Notes: a model not told the origin generated them from the sequence alone. Numbered from the stretch's first letter, positions 19,701 to 28,872 are shown. The stretch is 64,000 nucleotides of DNA from Acidobacteriota bacterium (GCA_003222675.1 QHWT01000058.1:1-64000); one strand, 5' to 3'. Numbers and translations are program-made.

Positions 19701-20148
19701 CGGGACGTTCGCCGCCTTCTCCGGCACACCGTTCAGCGTGACGGCGAACGGCGCGATCGTGAATATGCCGAGCAACCAGCAAACGGCGGATCTGGTGGGG
19801 ACTGTGAAGAAAATCGGCGAGATCGGCGCGTCAGGGACGTACTACGATCCGACTGCGTGGCAGCAGCCGCAGGGAGTTCGGTTCGGGAACACCGGCCGCA
19901 ATCAGTTCCGTGGCCCGGGCGCCGTGAACCTCGATATGTCACTGTTCCGCGCCTTCCCACTGGGTCAGAGTCGTCGCCTCGAGTTCCGTGTCGAAGCGGC
20001 GAACGTGACGAATACACCGACGTTCGTCAACCCGAACAGCGATGTCAACAGTGGCAACTTCATGCGCATTCTGGGCACGTTCGGCACCGCGACGTCCGGG
20101 GCGTATTTCGAGCGCAACATCCGGCTCGGATTGAGGTTCGCCTTCTGA
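16795..20148 (+). CDS. TonB-dependent receptor, Oar-like, with carboxypeptidase regulatory domain
   Basis: 1117 residues from a GTG start with GAGGAGG 7 bases upstream; an open frame continues 85 codons further but has no signal-like N-terminus. The signal peptide ends at PASGQ. The regulatory beta-sandwich (GGITGTVTDASGAAVPGATV...GIYSFTNVQAGTYNVKV) is followed by a plug (NGQNRNNNGTRTDGATN, GAAVTVITKSGTNQFKG) and a barrel ending LGLRFAF. Placement right after the DUF4832 glycosidase-like gene suggests a shared glycan substrate. Confidence 0.93.
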   Translation: MKNRHIRAASAIARIGVFVGFIASTASPASGQVLYGGITGTVTDASGAAVPGATVTITHKDTNLSREAVSNETGIYSFTNVQAGTYNVKVSLSGFREFLKTEVPVSVNEISRVDVRLDVGTLAETVTVQSAAELLQTDKADVHTELKSTEITSLPLNQFRNYQALINLVPGATPAVFQNAETDTPTRSLSTNVNGQNRNNNGTRTDGATNLNIWLPHHNVYVSPAETIDTVNISTDNFDAEQGMAGGAAVTVITKSGTNQFKGSAFEFYNSDELNATPYFFGNDPKGKPPKLPVSRNIYGGTLGGPIRRNRLFFFGSFEGYRQDRSLFNFFNVPDAALHAGDFSNARNANGSLQIIYDPMTGNPDGSGRTPFQGNVIPSNRLNPIALKLLGLYPLPNSGGTGAGNLTNNYSREERRTTDRDNYDFKVNFNRTSAHQIWGKFSMLDAVVDDLTYYLGPDTNSDKDGGFTKVYMFTGGQTWTLGPTLVWDMTVGFSRQDQKAFGADFFQGNFGLDTLGIPGTNDQGTGNPRYAGYPQFATGFSTLGNLDTWTPVWRDERVTSIATNVTKVKGRHDLRAGYSMNFLFLNHWQPEVDNPRGRFDFSSNTTALRGGTQTGNFYNQYASFLLGLVSNARKSVQYELLTGREWQHGLYFRDRWQATPRLTLDLGLRWEYYPIMHRRDRGIERVDLDTLDVLLGGRGGNPTNLGLTAGRDNFAPRVGAIFRLNENNVIRSGYGVTYNPLPWTRPMRGQYPLTIAVNFQQNEPFSYFSTLEQGIPQIIGPDLNSGRFPLPPSASMRTPKPGDVDRGTIQSWNLAYERRLPLDIAVDVAYVGTRGDGGYMLLDINAPQTIGGGNQSRPYARMGRFLDLTSFESGLKTRYHSLQVGINRPFTKGLLIKGAYTLSKAENMADDDGAGVSFNSPSEFSRNMALAGYDRTHNLHVAAVYQLPWQSNGNHANILRAVVNDWQINGTFAAFSGTPFSVTANGAIVNMPSNQQTADLVGTVKKIGEIGASGTYYDPTAWQQPQGVRFGNTGRNQFRGPGAVNLDMSLFRAFPLGQSRRLEFRVEAANVTNTPTFVNPNSDVNSGNFMRILGTFGTATSGAYFERNIRLGLRFAF

Positions 20149-20155
20149 CTAGACC

Positions 20156-20263
20156 GGGGGGCTTCGCCCCGCCGGACCCCCCATCGCCGTCGCTCGCGGG
20201 GCCCCCGTGCCCCGCTCCGCTCCGGCGGGGCGCGCCCGTGGCGCGCCTAGCCCCGGACTAAAG
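20156..20263. terminator. GC-rich hairpin cluster after the second TonB receptor
   Basis: GGGGC-TTC-GCCCC (20158-20170), GCGGGG...CCCCGC (around 20195-20214) and GGCGCGC-type inverted repeats follow within 110 bases of the receptor stop, ahead of a convergent ADOP gene. This is probably a transcription end structure or an intergenic palindromic element. No U-tract is seen. Confidence 0.45.
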
Positions 20264-20331
20264 CCATGGATTATCGCCACGGGTCATCACGGATTGAACG
20301 CTGTAATCCGTGTTGATCCGTAGGTTGAAGC

Positions 20332-23019
20332 TCAATCGCAGCGGAGCGCCACGTCGGGACGGATCCGTGCCGCATGCCAGGCAGGAAGAGCGGCGGCAAC
20401 CACGCCCGTTGACGCAAGCAGGCAGGAGGCTCCCACTACCGTCGGAACATCCGTTGGCGTGAGACCGAATAACAGCGCCCTGGCGCCGCGCATGGCGGCC
20501 ACAGCGAGGGGCAGACCTATCGCGACGCCAGTGGTCATCAGCCACAGATGGTCGCGAAGCACGAGGCCCGCGATCTGTGCGCGCGTCGAGCCGAGCGCCA
20601 AGCGGATGCCGATCTCGTTTCTGCGACTCACGGCGAGATACGCGATGATGCCGTACAACCCGACGGCCACGAGCGTCATGGCGAGGATGCCAAAGGCGGC
20701 CGCGATCCACGCGATCATCCGTTCGCGAATGAGGCGCTCGCGAATCTCGGTCTTCAGCTCGACAAATTGGATCACGATGGCTGGGTTGAGGCGTGCGACC
20801 CGCTGCCCGATGGCGGAGGCGATCCCGGCCAGTCGCGTGCTGGAGCGGACAATCACTGGAGCCCACGCGTACGGACTCGGATTCTGTGCGATTGGCACGT
20901 ACGCAATCGGGGCCATCGACCCGCCGGCCATGTCACACCAGCAATCCTCTTCTCGCAAATCCGCGTACTTCGTGTCACCGACGACGCCGATGATTTCGTA
21001 AGTCGTCTCCGGGAACCCCGCTTCCGCAATCGTACGAATCGTCGCGCCAAGCGGACTCAATCCGCCCAGGTGACTTCGAACGAAGCTTTCGTTGACCAGC
21101 ATCACGCGTCTGGAGCGGGCATTGTCGAGCGCGGCGAAATCACGGCCCGACCGTATAGGGACCTTCAGCGTGTCGAAGTACCCTGGGCTGACGTACGCGA
21201 ATCGCGACGCCTTGCGTTTGTCTCCCGCCACGCCCGTGACGCGAAAGGGCACTGAGCGGATCTCGCCGGTCAGCTGCTCCTGAAATGCTGCTTTCTGTTC
21301 GACCGGAAGATTCTGTGAGGCCAGATCCAGGAAGTACACCGCAATCGCGCGGTCCGGTTCGAACCCGATGTCGACCGCCGCGAGGTTTCGGAAGGTCTGC
21401 ATGAAGAGCAGCGCCGAGAAGATCAGCACTAGTGAGACCGCGATCTGCGCGACCACGAGCCCGCGCTGAAATCGAGCGCGATGACGATCGAGCGTCAGAC
21501 CGCGCGATGCTCCGCGGAGGGCGGCGATCGGGTCGACCATCGACACGCGAAGCGCCGGGACCAGTCCAAACAGGACTGCCGCAAGTGTGGCGATCGCGCC
21601 GACGAACGTGACCAGCCGCCAGTCCATCGTCAGAGTGAGATTGATCGGGCTTGTCGACGTATCGAGGAACGCCACCAGCGTTCGTCCGGAGAGCAGGGCA
21701 ACCGGGACGGCGAGGGCTGCGCCGGCTGAAGCGACCAGAAGACTTTCGATCAGCGTCTGGGACACGAGTCGCGCCCGCGACGCGCCGATAGCGACGCGCA
21801 CGGCGATCTCGCGCTCGCGAGCGCTCGCCCGTGCGAGCATGAGCGTAGCGAGATTGCCGCACGTAATGAGCAGCACCAACCCGGTGAGACCAAGGAGCAG
21901 CGAGAGCGACGTCCCATGCTCTTCGCGCAGCCGACTGACGCCGCGGCCTGCGGGAAACACGCCGAACCGAAGACGGCGATATTCATCGATCAGCCCGGCA
22001 TCGTAGCCTGGCGGGATGGTGGCGTCGAGGAAGCCCGGGCTCAACGTCCGCAGGTGCTGATCCGCGCGGGCGATCGTCCAATCCCGCTTGAGCCGGCCCA
22101 TGATGGTCAGCCACCAGCGGTCCCGCTGGTCGACACGGGAATCCCAAAGTGAGGCGGAGCAGACGGGCAGTGCAATGTCAAACGTTTGTCCGACTTCCAA
22201 GCCAGTGAACGAAGCCGGCGTCACGCCGACGATGGTGAACGGCTGATTCAGGAGCGTTAGCGTGCTTCCCGTGACGGACTCGCGACCGCCGAAGTACGCC
22301 TGCCAGAACGCGTGACTGACCACCGCCGATCCGGCGCCGCATCCTCGGCGATCGTCATCGGGCCCGAGCAGGCGTCCGCGCTCCGGTACGATGCCGAGCA
22401 CCGGGAAAAAGTCGCCGGTCACCCAGAGCCCGCGCGCTTTCCGCGCCTCTCGGCCGCGGCCGACGAGGAACTCGGCATCTCCCCATGCAAACATCGCGGA
22501 GAACGCGGTTTGGTGCGCGTGAATCAGCTCCCAGAGCGGATACGTCGCTTTCGAGTTGACGCCGTCGTAGCTCCCGAACGCCTGCGGGCCATTGGCGCGT
22601 ACTTCGGCCAGCTCGTGAGGGTTGGCAATCGCGAGACTTCGCAGCCGTATCCTGTCAATCAATTGAAAGATGGCGGCGTTTGCACCGATGCCCAGCGCGA
22701 GCGACAGGATCGCAACGGCGGTGAAGATCGGGGTTCGTCTCAGGAGCCGCAATCCATACCCTGTGTCGCGAATAACGTTGTCGCCAAGTTGAACGCGCCG
22801 CTGATCTCGGCACGCCTCCTTCTGCTGTTCGACACCCCCCATCGCGCGAATCGCAGCGTGACGCGCTTCGGCGGGATTCATGCCGCGTGCGACGTTGAGC
22901 TCGATCTGGCGCTCGATGTGAAACTGCAGCTCGTCATCGAGCTCGCGATCGACGGAGTTCGACCGAAACAGCGAGCGCAGGCGGAGCGGGAGCACATAGC
23001 GCCAGCGGTCGAACCCCAT
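20332..23019 (-). CDS. ADOP-type ABC transporter permease (MacB/FtsX family)
   Basis: 895 residues. The N-terminal soluble helices (ELDDELQFHIERQIELN...RHAAIRAMGG) are typical of acidobacterial duplicated orphan permeases. They are followed by a first transmembrane helix (FTAVAILSLALGIGANAAIFQ), a MacB periplasmic domain, FtsX domain 1 (TCGNLATLMLARASAREREIAVRVAIGASR), a second periplasmic domain and FtsX domain 2 (AVGLYGIIAYLAVSRRNEIGIRLALGSTR). The start at 23019 lies 1 base after the stop of the PadR stub. No ATPase gene is linked. The role is probably export or envelope signalling. Confidence 0.88.
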   Translation of the reverse strand: MGFDRWRYVLPLRLRSLFRSNSVDRELDDELQFHIERQIELNVARGMNPAEARHAAIRAMGGVEQQKEACRDQRRVQLGDNVIRDTGYGLRLLRRTPIFTAVAILSLALGIGANAAIFQLIDRIRLRSLAIANPHELAEVRANGPQAFGSYDGVNSKATYPLWELIHAHQTAFSAMFAWGDAEFLVGRGREARKARGLWVTGDFFPVLGIVPERGRLLGPDDDRRGCGAGSAVVSHAFWQAYFGGRESVTGSTLTLLNQPFTIVGVTPASFTGLEVGQTFDIALPVCSASLWDSRVDQRDRWWLTIMGRLKRDWTIARADQHLRTLSPGFLDATIPPGYDAGLIDEYRRLRFGVFPAGRGVSRLREEHGTSLSLLLGLTGLVLLITCGNLATLMLARASAREREIAVRVAIGASRARLVSQTLIESLLVASAGAALAVPVALLSGRTLVAFLDTSTSPINLTLTMDWRLVTFVGAIATLAAVLFGLVPALRVSMVDPIAALRGASRGLTLDRHRARFQRGLVVAQIAVSLVLIFSALLFMQTFRNLAAVDIGFEPDRAIAVYFLDLASQNLPVEQKAAFQEQLTGEIRSVPFRVTGVAGDKRKASRFAYVSPGYFDTLKVPIRSGRDFAALDNARSRRVMLVNESFVRSHLGGLSPLGATIRTIAEAGFPETTYEIIGVVGDTKYADLREEDCWCDMAGGSMAPIAYVPIAQNPSPYAWAPVIVRSSTRLAGIASAIGQRVARLNPAIVIQFVELKTEIRERLIRERMIAWIAAAFGILAMTLVAVGLYGIIAYLAVSRRNEIGIRLALGSTRAQIAGLVLRDHLWLMTTGVAIGLPLAVAAMRGARALLFGLTPTDVPTVVGASCLLASTGVVAAALPAWHAARIRPDVALRCD

Positions 23020-23020
23020 C

Positions 23021-23152
23021 TCACGTCTCGCGAAGCGCCACGACAAGCGAGATGGCGTCCGAAAGGCGCTGCCAGGAAGCGGTCTCCAGTGCGAGAATCT
23101 TCAGAATCAGAAGGTCGAGGGTGCCTTGCACCAGATCTGGAGGACGACTCAT
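23021..23152 (-). pseudogene. PadR-family regulator, truncated
   Basis: The N-terminal PadR signature PPDLVQGTLDLLILKILALE is present, then the sequence jumps to an unrelated 20-residue tail and stops. The winged helix and dimer helices (about 70 residues) are missing. In the loci at 51353 and 54588 an intact PadR precedes the ADOP permease in the same way, so this is the decayed cognate regulator. Confidence 0.75.
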
Positions 23153-23236
23153 CGGTTCATCTCGGTTTCCGAGAGGAGCATATCCAACCTGCCCTCGATA
23201 AACAACAGGAGGCTGTGAGAAATCTGCAGCAGACAT

Positions 23237-23495
23237 GGTTCCCGAGTCGTGGCGGATCGTCAGGCGCTGATTGAAGTCATCCTGCTGCCGGAGTCAATCG
23301 ACTCGCTCACCGTGCTGCGCGGCGGTCTGCAGTCGATTCGCCGAGACCTTCAGCAGCTATCGGCGCTGTGTGACGACGGGCCGCGTCATCAGCGGCCCTT
23401 GAAGGCTTTCTTGTTAGTCGGTGCAGACGAGCGACAGGGACGCGCTGGTACTGCGTGCCTGGCAAATGTTCGGGCCAGAGTTCGCGCCGCGCGGC
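23237..23495. other. Intergenic region
   Basis: Non-coding as far as I can see, between the PadR stub and the 52-bp palindromic repeat. No supported gene. Confidence 0.4.
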
Positions 23496-23547
23496 TTGCC
23501 AACCGTAGCTCACGCTCATCTTGGCAGGCATGAGCGAAGGTTGGCGG
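23496..23547. repeat. 52-bp dispersed palindromic repeat, copy 1
   Basis: Begins TTGCCAACCGTAGCTCACGC and ends GCGAAGGTTGGCGG. The arms GCCAACC / GGTTGGC pair, so it can fold into a hairpin. It abuts the 3' end of the GH127-like gene (stop at 23548). A second copy of identical length lies at 51858-51909, also just 3' of a minus-strand gene. It is REP-like and may stabilise or end transcripts. Confidence 0.8.
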
Positions 23548-25410
23548 TCAGGCCTTCACCTGGACGTAAGTACTGTAGCTCTCCTCCTTGATCGTCATAA
23601 ACGGCCGCATCACCACGTCCTTCCCATCGCCAGAGGTCACCGTACAATCGCCCGAGCCGTTGCCGGCAGGTCTCGCCCGGAGCAGCTCCGCCTTCTCGAA
23701 CGCCGGCTGCGCCGGCGCGATCGCGAAGAGCACGAGCGGCCCTCGCAGCAAGGCCTGCTGATTCGAGTGCTGCACGTCCACGGGCTCGAGGCGCAGCGGC
23801 ATCGGCAACTCCAGCTCGATGCGGTCGCCCTCCTTCCACGTCCGGTGGATCGTTGCGAAGGTGCCAGGCTCGACACCGGCGGTCACCCGCGTACCATTCA
23901 CCGACAGCATTGGCGGAGGCGCCGCCCACGCGGGAATTCGCATATACACGGTCGTCTCGATCGGAGTCGAGGCCGACACCTTCACGGCCACCCTGCTGTC
24001 GAACGGATATTTCGTCTCCTGCGTCAGCGCGCATTTCGTCGTGCCTTCGGTCCAGCGCACTGTGGACGGCGCGAACAAGTTCACGTAGACGCCGTCGGCT
24101 GACCGCAGGTACGTGCTGATGTGATAATCCGCGGCGAGTTGCGGGAACGTGCCCGAGCAGCACGGCCACTTGTCGCGGTGCCAGCCCTTCCGTCCCGTGC
24201 TCCCGTAGTCCGAGTAGTAGAACGACGTGCCGTCGGCCTGGATCGGCCACGCTCCGAGGATGGTGTTGTAAAGCACACGCTCCATGCTGTCGCCATACCG
24301 CGCGTCCTTCGTGGTCCGAAGCAGGTAGCGCGCGATCTTGAAATGCCCGTACGCACCGCATGGCGTCTCGAAGCTGGCGTGCGTTGTGCGCAGGCTTTCC
24401 CCGAGTTGCCCGGTGCCGGGTTCGCCGAACGCCTCGTTCGGGCCCCAGCCGCCCGTGGCAAAACTCTGAGTGGTCAAGATCATCTCGAAGCCGTTCCGCG
24501 CGGCGCGCAGGTGCTTCTCGCTTCCGAGCGTGATGTAGGCCTGCATCGCGGAGCTGAAGGCATTCACGTGACTGTAGGCGTGCTCGCCGGGCAGGACGTT
24601 GTTGCCCTGTGCGAGCGGGTCGAAGTACGTGTCGTCCTCGAGGAACTGCTTCGCCACGTCGCGATAGAACGCGTTGCCGCTGCGCTGGTACGCGAGAAAG
24701 AGGTTCTCGGGCAGCGTGTAGCTCTCGTCCCAGGTGAACGATGTGTCCTTGTGCGGACGCATCCGCTGCTCCGCGCGCGAGAGGGCTTTTTCCGGCAGGT
24801 ACGCAGTGACGGCGCGCGTCAGCTTCTCGTGGACGGCGAGCGCCAGAGGATCCCGCGCGAACTCGTACGCATCGATCAGCCCGCAGGACAGCTTGTCGTA
24901 GGTGTAGGCCGGCAGCCGGTACCCCTTGAAGAAGATCGCCTTGTCGTCGAGCGTGTCGGCGTAGCCCTTGACCAGCCGGTTGATCTTTGCGCGCGTCGGC
25001 TCCGACCCCGTGACCGCGTACGCGCGCGCGAGGCCCGACACGTACTGCCCCAGACTGTGTCCGGCGATGAACCCGTGGAAATCGTTCGTGTCGAGGTTGA
25101 AGCCAGTGAGATCGTACCAGCCGCCCATGTCCTCTCCGGGGGCGGCCATGCCGGCCACCTGCCGAAACACCTTCAGCAGGCGGTCATCGTCGACGTGGAG
25201 GAAGCGCTCGTGGTTCTCGTCGAACTGGCGCTTCATGGGTCCCTCGAGGAGCTGCACGTCCGCGTACGGAAACGTCGCAAGCGGCAGCGTTATCGATACG
25301 GATCCGCGTGCGGCTTCCTGCGCGCGGGCGCGACCGACGCGCCAGGTGGAGGCAACCGCCGTTGCAGTGGTCGCTGTCTGGAGGAACGTTCGCCGGCTGA
25401 CTGCTGTCAT
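23548..25410 (-). CDS. Tat-exported GH127/DUF1680 family glycosidase
   Basis: 620 residues from an ATG with a GAGGAG site. A Tat-type signal is present (SRRTFLQTATTATAVAS). The alpha/alpha barrel follows, with the conserved Glu-Cys element at E348 and C351 (ETPCGAYGHFK) and the double cysteine C417-C418 (WPCCSGTF). In the characterised beta-L-arabinofuranosidase HypBA1, the Glu and Cys residues bind zinc and one Cys is the nucleophile. A C-terminal beta-sandwich (YMRIPAWA, LELPMPLRLEP, LLRGPLVLFAI) completes the fold. It probably acts in the periplasm on arabinofuranoside-type glycans; specificity is inferred from family. Divergent from the TPR gene. Confidence 0.87.
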   Translation of the reverse strand: MTAVSRRTFLQTATTATAVASTWRVGRARAQEAARGSVSITLPLATFPYADVQLLEGPMKRQFDENHERFLHVDDDRLLKVFRQVAGMAAPGEDMGGWYDLTGFNLDTNDFHGFIAGHSLGQYVSGLARAYAVTGSEPTRAKINRLVKGYADTLDDKAIFFKGYRLPAYTYDKLSCGLIDAYEFARDPLALAVHEKLTRAVTAYLPEKALSRAEQRMRPHKDTSFTWDESYTLPENLFLAYQRSGNAFYRDVAKQFLEDDTYFDPLAQGNNVLPGEHAYSHVNAFSSAMQAYITLGSEKHLRAARNGFEMILTTQSFATGGWGPNEAFGEPGTGQLGESLRTTHASFETPCGAYGHFKIARYLLRTTKDARYGDSMERVLYNTILGAWPIQADGTSFYYSDYGSTGRKGWHRDKWPCCSGTFPQLAADYHISTYLRSADGVYVNLFAPSTVRWTEGTTKCALTQETKYPFDSRVAVKVSASTPIETTVYMRIPAWAAPPPMLSVNGTRVTAGVEPGTFATIHRTWKEGDRIELELPMPLRLEPVDVQHSNQQALLRGPLVLFAIAPAQPAFEKAELLRARPAGNGSGDCTVTSGDGKDVVMRPFMTIKEESYSTYVQVKA

Positions 25411-25495
25411 GGCAGGCTCCTCTGATGGGGGCTGACGCTGCTGAAAAATGTGAAGAGCGCTCAACAGCGTTAGATCCCGTGTACGATGGACGGCC

Positions 25496-27028
25496 GTGCG
25501 CTGTCAACACCGGGCGCGGACTTGTGGACGAACCCTGGGGCACGGATGGAGACCCGCCGGGCTCGCGATCGCCATCACGTTCTGCTTCGGACTCGCCGCG
25601 GACGCCAGTGCTGGCGATCAGGTGGACGCCATCAGTTCTGCCCTCCGCGCACGCGACTACGACCGGGCCATCGAGCTAACGCGCGATGCCTTGAAGGGGT
25701 CGCCGAACGACGTACAGATCTGGACGCTTCAAGGCATCGCCTTCTCCAGGACGGGTGACAACACCGCCGCCCTGGCCGCCTACCGTCGCGCGCTGACGCT
25801 CTCGCCCGACTACATCCCCGCGCTCGAGGGCGCCGCCCAATTGCAGTACCAGGCAGGCAGTCGCGACGCGGTGCCGCTGCTCACGCATCTGCTCCGGTTA
25901 CGCCCCGACGATCCGACAGGCCACGCGATGCTCGCCGTTCTCGAGTACCGTGACGGGAACTGCCAGTCGGCGGTCGGCCACTTTGCGGCGGCCGGCGCGC
26001 TCCTCGACTCGGAGCTCGATGCGCTGCACGCCTACGGCACATGCCTCGTCAGGCTGAAGCAGCTCGAGGACGCGACCTGGGTTTTCCAGCGCACGGTGGC
26101 GCTCCGGCCCGACGATGCCCGCGAGCGCCGCCTCCTGGCCTCGATTCAACTCATGGCCTCGAAGCCGCGCGAAGCCGCAGACACATTGACCCCAATCCTC
26201 GAAGGCGGCGCGGTCGATTCCGACACCCTCGAGCTCGCGTCCAGCGCCTACGAGGAGGCCGGCGATACGGCGCGCGCCGTGAGCACGCTCCGTCAGGCGA
26301 TTCTCCTGGATCCGCGGAATCCGAACCTGTACGTGGATTTTGCGAACATCGCCTTCGCGCACCAGTCGTTCCAAGTCGGTATCGACGTGGTCAACGATGG
26401 CATCAGCCTGCAGCCGCAGGCAGCGTCGCTGTACCTGGCCCGCGGCGTGCTCTACGTGCAGCTGGCCGAGTACGACAAGGCAGAAGCAGACTTCGAGAAG
26501 GCCAACGAACTGGATCCCAAGCAATCACTGAGCGCGGCCGCGCAGGGACTCGCTGCGGTTGAAGCCAACGATCTCGATCGCGCGCTCGCGACAGTGCGGA
26601 AGAGGCTCGCCAGCAAGCCTGAGGATCCGCTGTTGCTGTACGTGCAGGCGGACATCCTCGCGCAAAAGGGCGTGGAGCCTGGGACGCCCGACTTCAGGAC
26701 GGCGGTGTCGTCAGCACGGAAGGCCGTGGCGCTCCGGCCGTCGCTCGCACCGGCGCGCAGCGTGCTGGCCAAGCTCTATCTCCAAGCCGGGCAGACCCAG
26801 GCCGCGATCGGGCAGTGCCGCAAAGCGCTCGCGAGCGATCCGAACGACCAGACGTCCGTCTACCGCCTGATTCAGGCCCTCCGGAAGGCCGGCGACAAGT
26901 CAGAGATTCCCGGCCTGCTCAAGCGCCTCGCCCAGCTTCGTGAGCAGGCGGCGCAACAGGAACGCGAGCGGTATCGATACAAGCTCGTCGAAGGAGAGAG
27001 GACGCCTGCGCCGTCACCACCGCGCTGA
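25496..27028 (+). CDS. Secreted TPR-repeat protein
   Basis: 510 residues, GTG start. A hydrophobic signal lies at about 21-40 (LAIAITFCFGLAADASAG). About ten tetratricopeptide repeats fill residues 43-480 (for example NTAALAAYRRALTLSPDY, LEDATWVFQRTVALRPDD, YDKAEADFEKANELDPKQ). The tail is charged and Pro-rich. It ends 12 bases before the CRTAC1 gene, and this TPR-CRTAC1 order is common in Acidobacteria. It presumably scaffolds a periplasmic or outer-membrane assembly. The exact role is unknown. Confidence 0.85.
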   Translation: MRCQHRARTCGRTLGHGWRPAGLAIAITFCFGLAADASAGDQVDAISSALRARDYDRAIELTRDALKGSPNDVQIWTLQGIAFSRTGDNTAALAAYRRALTLSPDYIPALEGAAQLQYQAGSRDAVPLLTHLLRLRPDDPTGHAMLAVLEYRDGNCQSAVGHFAAAGALLDSELDALHAYGTCLVRLKQLEDATWVFQRTVALRPDDARERRLLASIQLMASKPREAADTLTPILEGGAVDSDTLELASSAYEEAGDTARAVSTLRQAILLDPRNPNLYVDFANIAFAHQSFQVGIDVVNDGISLQPQAASLYLARGVLYVQLAEYDKAEADFEKANELDPKQSLSAAAQGLAAVEANDLDRALATVRKRLASKPEDPLLLYVQADILAQKGVEPGTPDFRTAVSSARKAVALRPSLAPARSVLAKLYLQAGQTQAAIGQCRKALASDPNDQTSVYRLIQALRKAGDKSEIPGLLKRLAQLREQAAQQERERYRYKLVEGERTPAPSPPR

Positions 27029-27040
27029 CACATTCGCATC

Positions 27041-28807
27041 ATGAGGGTGACACGCCGCACGTTCATGCACGTCGCGCTCGCATCAGCGGCGTCGCTCTCG
27101 GCCGAGCGCGCACTCGCGCAGGGCATTGCGAGTCACACCGCGAAGCCGCTGGCAAGGCGGGCGCCTTCCGGGCGTCCCTTCCTCTCCCGCTTCGTGGACG
27201 TGGCGGCCGTCTCCGGGCTCACAGCGCCCGTGGTGTATGGCGCCCTCGAAGGTCAGAAGTATATCCTCGAGGCGATCGGTTGCGGCTGCGCCTTCATCGA
27301 CTACGACAACGACGGCTGGATGGACCTCTTTCTTCTGTGTGGGACACGCCTCGAGGGAGATCCGGAAGGCGCCAGCAATCGGCTGTACAAAAACAACCGC
27401 GACGGCACGTTCACCGATGTCACGGAGAAGGCCGGACTGAAGGCCGTCGGCTGGGCCTCTGCCGTCTGTGTTGGTGACTACAACAATGATGGCTTCGAGG
27501 ATCTGTTCTGCACGTACTTCGGACAGAACCGACTGTATCGCAACAACGGCGACGGCACATTCACGGACGTGACGAAGGCAGCCGGCCTGTGGACGGTGGA
27601 GGCGCGGTGGGGCGCCGGCTGCAGCTTCGTCGACTACAACCGCGACGGCCACCTGGATCTGTTCGTGTCGAACTACGTGCAGTTCTCGTTCACACCCGCA
27701 CCGGTCCCGGGTGCGAACACGAACTGCAACTGGAAAGGGATCCCCGTCGTCTGCGGCCCGCGCGGATTGCCGCCGGGCACACACTCGCTCTACCGCAACA
27801 ACGGCGATGGCACGTTCACCGACGTCAGCCGGGAGTCAGGCGTCTCCGGCGCGCCCAGGACGTACGGCATGACGGTCGTCGCGGCGGACCTCGATGAAGA
27901 TGGCTGGCCCGACATCTACGTTGCCTGCGACTCGGCGCCGAGCCTGCTCTTCGTCAACAACCACGATGGGACGTTCCGCGAAGACGGCATCGTGCGGGGC
28001 GTCGCTCTCAGCGATGACGGGGGCGAACAGGCGGGCATGGGCGTCGCCATCGGCGACTACAATCGCGACGGTCACCTCGATCTCTTCAAGACGCACTTTG
28101 CTGACGATGCCAGCGGCCTGTATCACAACGACGGCACGGGCAACTTCGACGAGGTGACGCGGGCGTCGCGCATCGCAGTCGAAACACGCTACGTGGGGTG
28201 GGGCGCGGCGATGGTGGACCTCGACAACGACGGCTATCCCGATATCTTCATGGTGTCGGGCAACGTCTATCCCGATGTCGAGCGCAAGCTGCCGAAGTAC
28301 GCCGCCAGAACCCCGCGCGCGGTATTCCGGAATCTCGGCAACCGTACCTTCGAGGAGCTGCAGGAGCAGGCGGGGCCCGGCGTCACGGAGGCGCACTGCA
28401 GCCGTGGATGCGCGTTCGGAGACTTCGACAATGACGGCGATGTCGACGTGCTCATCGTGAACCTGAACGAAGCGCCGTCGCTGCTGCGCAACGACGTGAC
28501 GGGATCCGGGCACTGGATCAAAGTAAAACTGGAGGGCGTCAAGTCGAACCGGAGCGCCATCGGGGCGCGCGTGCTGGTCCACGCAGGAGATCGGACGGAG
28601 GCGCAGGCCGTGGTCAGCCAATCGAGTTTCTATTCGGCGAACGATCCGCGCCTCCACTTCGGTCTCGGGAACATCGCGACCGTCAGTATCGAGATCTTCT
28701 GGCCGAGCGGCGCGCGCGAGGTGATTCCCCGCGTCGCCGCGAACCAACTCGTGACCGTGCGTGAAGGCGCGGGGATCGTGCCCAACAAAGGGTGGGGAAA
28801 GCGCTGA
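27041..28807 (+). CDS. CRTAC1 family protein (VCBS/FG-GAP repeats with ASPIC/UnbV domain)
   Basis: 588 residues with a Tat-like signal (RRTFMHVALASAASLS). A beta-propeller is formed by at least six FG-GAP/VCBS blades carrying Ca2+-binding DxDxDG loops (DYDNDGWMDLF, DYNNDGFEDLF, DYNRDGHLDLF twice, DLDNDGYPDIF, DFDNDGDVDVL). The C-terminal ASPIC/UnbV domain spans about 500-580 (IGARVLVHAGD...SIEIFWPSGAREV). It is translated right after the TPR gene. Probably an extracytoplasmic glycan- or protein-binding partner; no catalytic motif is evident. Confidence 0.9.
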   Translation: MRVTRRTFMHVALASAASLSAERALAQGIASHTAKPLARRAPSGRPFLSRFVDVAAVSGLTAPVVYGALEGQKYILEAIGCGCAFIDYDNDGWMDLFLLCGTRLEGDPEGASNRLYKNNRDGTFTDVTEKAGLKAVGWASAVCVGDYNNDGFEDLFCTYFGQNRLYRNNGDGTFTDVTKAAGLWTVEARWGAGCSFVDYNRDGHLDLFVSNYVQFSFTPAPVPGANTNCNWKGIPVVCGPRGLPPGTHSLYRNNGDGTFTDVSRESGVSGAPRTYGMTVVAADLDEDGWPDIYVACDSAPSLLFVNNHDGTFREDGIVRGVALSDDGGEQAGMGVAIGDYNRDGHLDLFKTHFADDASGLYHNDGTGNFDEVTRASRIAVETRYVGWGAAMVDLDNDGYPDIFMVSGNVYPDVERKLPKYAARTPRAVFRNLGNRTFEELQEQAGPGVTEAHCSRGCAFGDFDNDGDVDVLIVNLNEAPSLLRNDVTGSGHWIKVKLEGVKSNRSAIGARVLVHAGDRTEAQAVVSQSSFYSANDPRLHFGLGNIATVSIEIFWPSGAREVIPRVAANQLVTVREGAGIVPNKGWGKR

Positions 28808-28829
28808 ATCCTCCGAAGCCGATCGTGAC

Positions 28830-28856
28830 TTGACATCTGCAGCGCTTTAGCGCTAG
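28830..28856 (+). promoter_or_regulatory. TTGACA box and TAGCGCTA operator-like site
   Basis: TTGACA at 28830-28835 is followed by AGCGCT (28841) and the palindrome TAGCGCTA (28848-28855), the same octamer as the double site at 8043-8056. A good -10 is not visible at normal spacing, so this may be a regulated promoter whose -10 region overlaps the operator. Confidence 0.45.
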
Positions 28857-28872
28857 CGTCCCCGAGATTCAG

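Noticed and set aside
24121-25425. 434-codon plus-strand frame opposite the GH127 gene
   Set aside because: It is antisense to a gene with clear catalytic motifs, with composition typical of a complementary-strand shadow.
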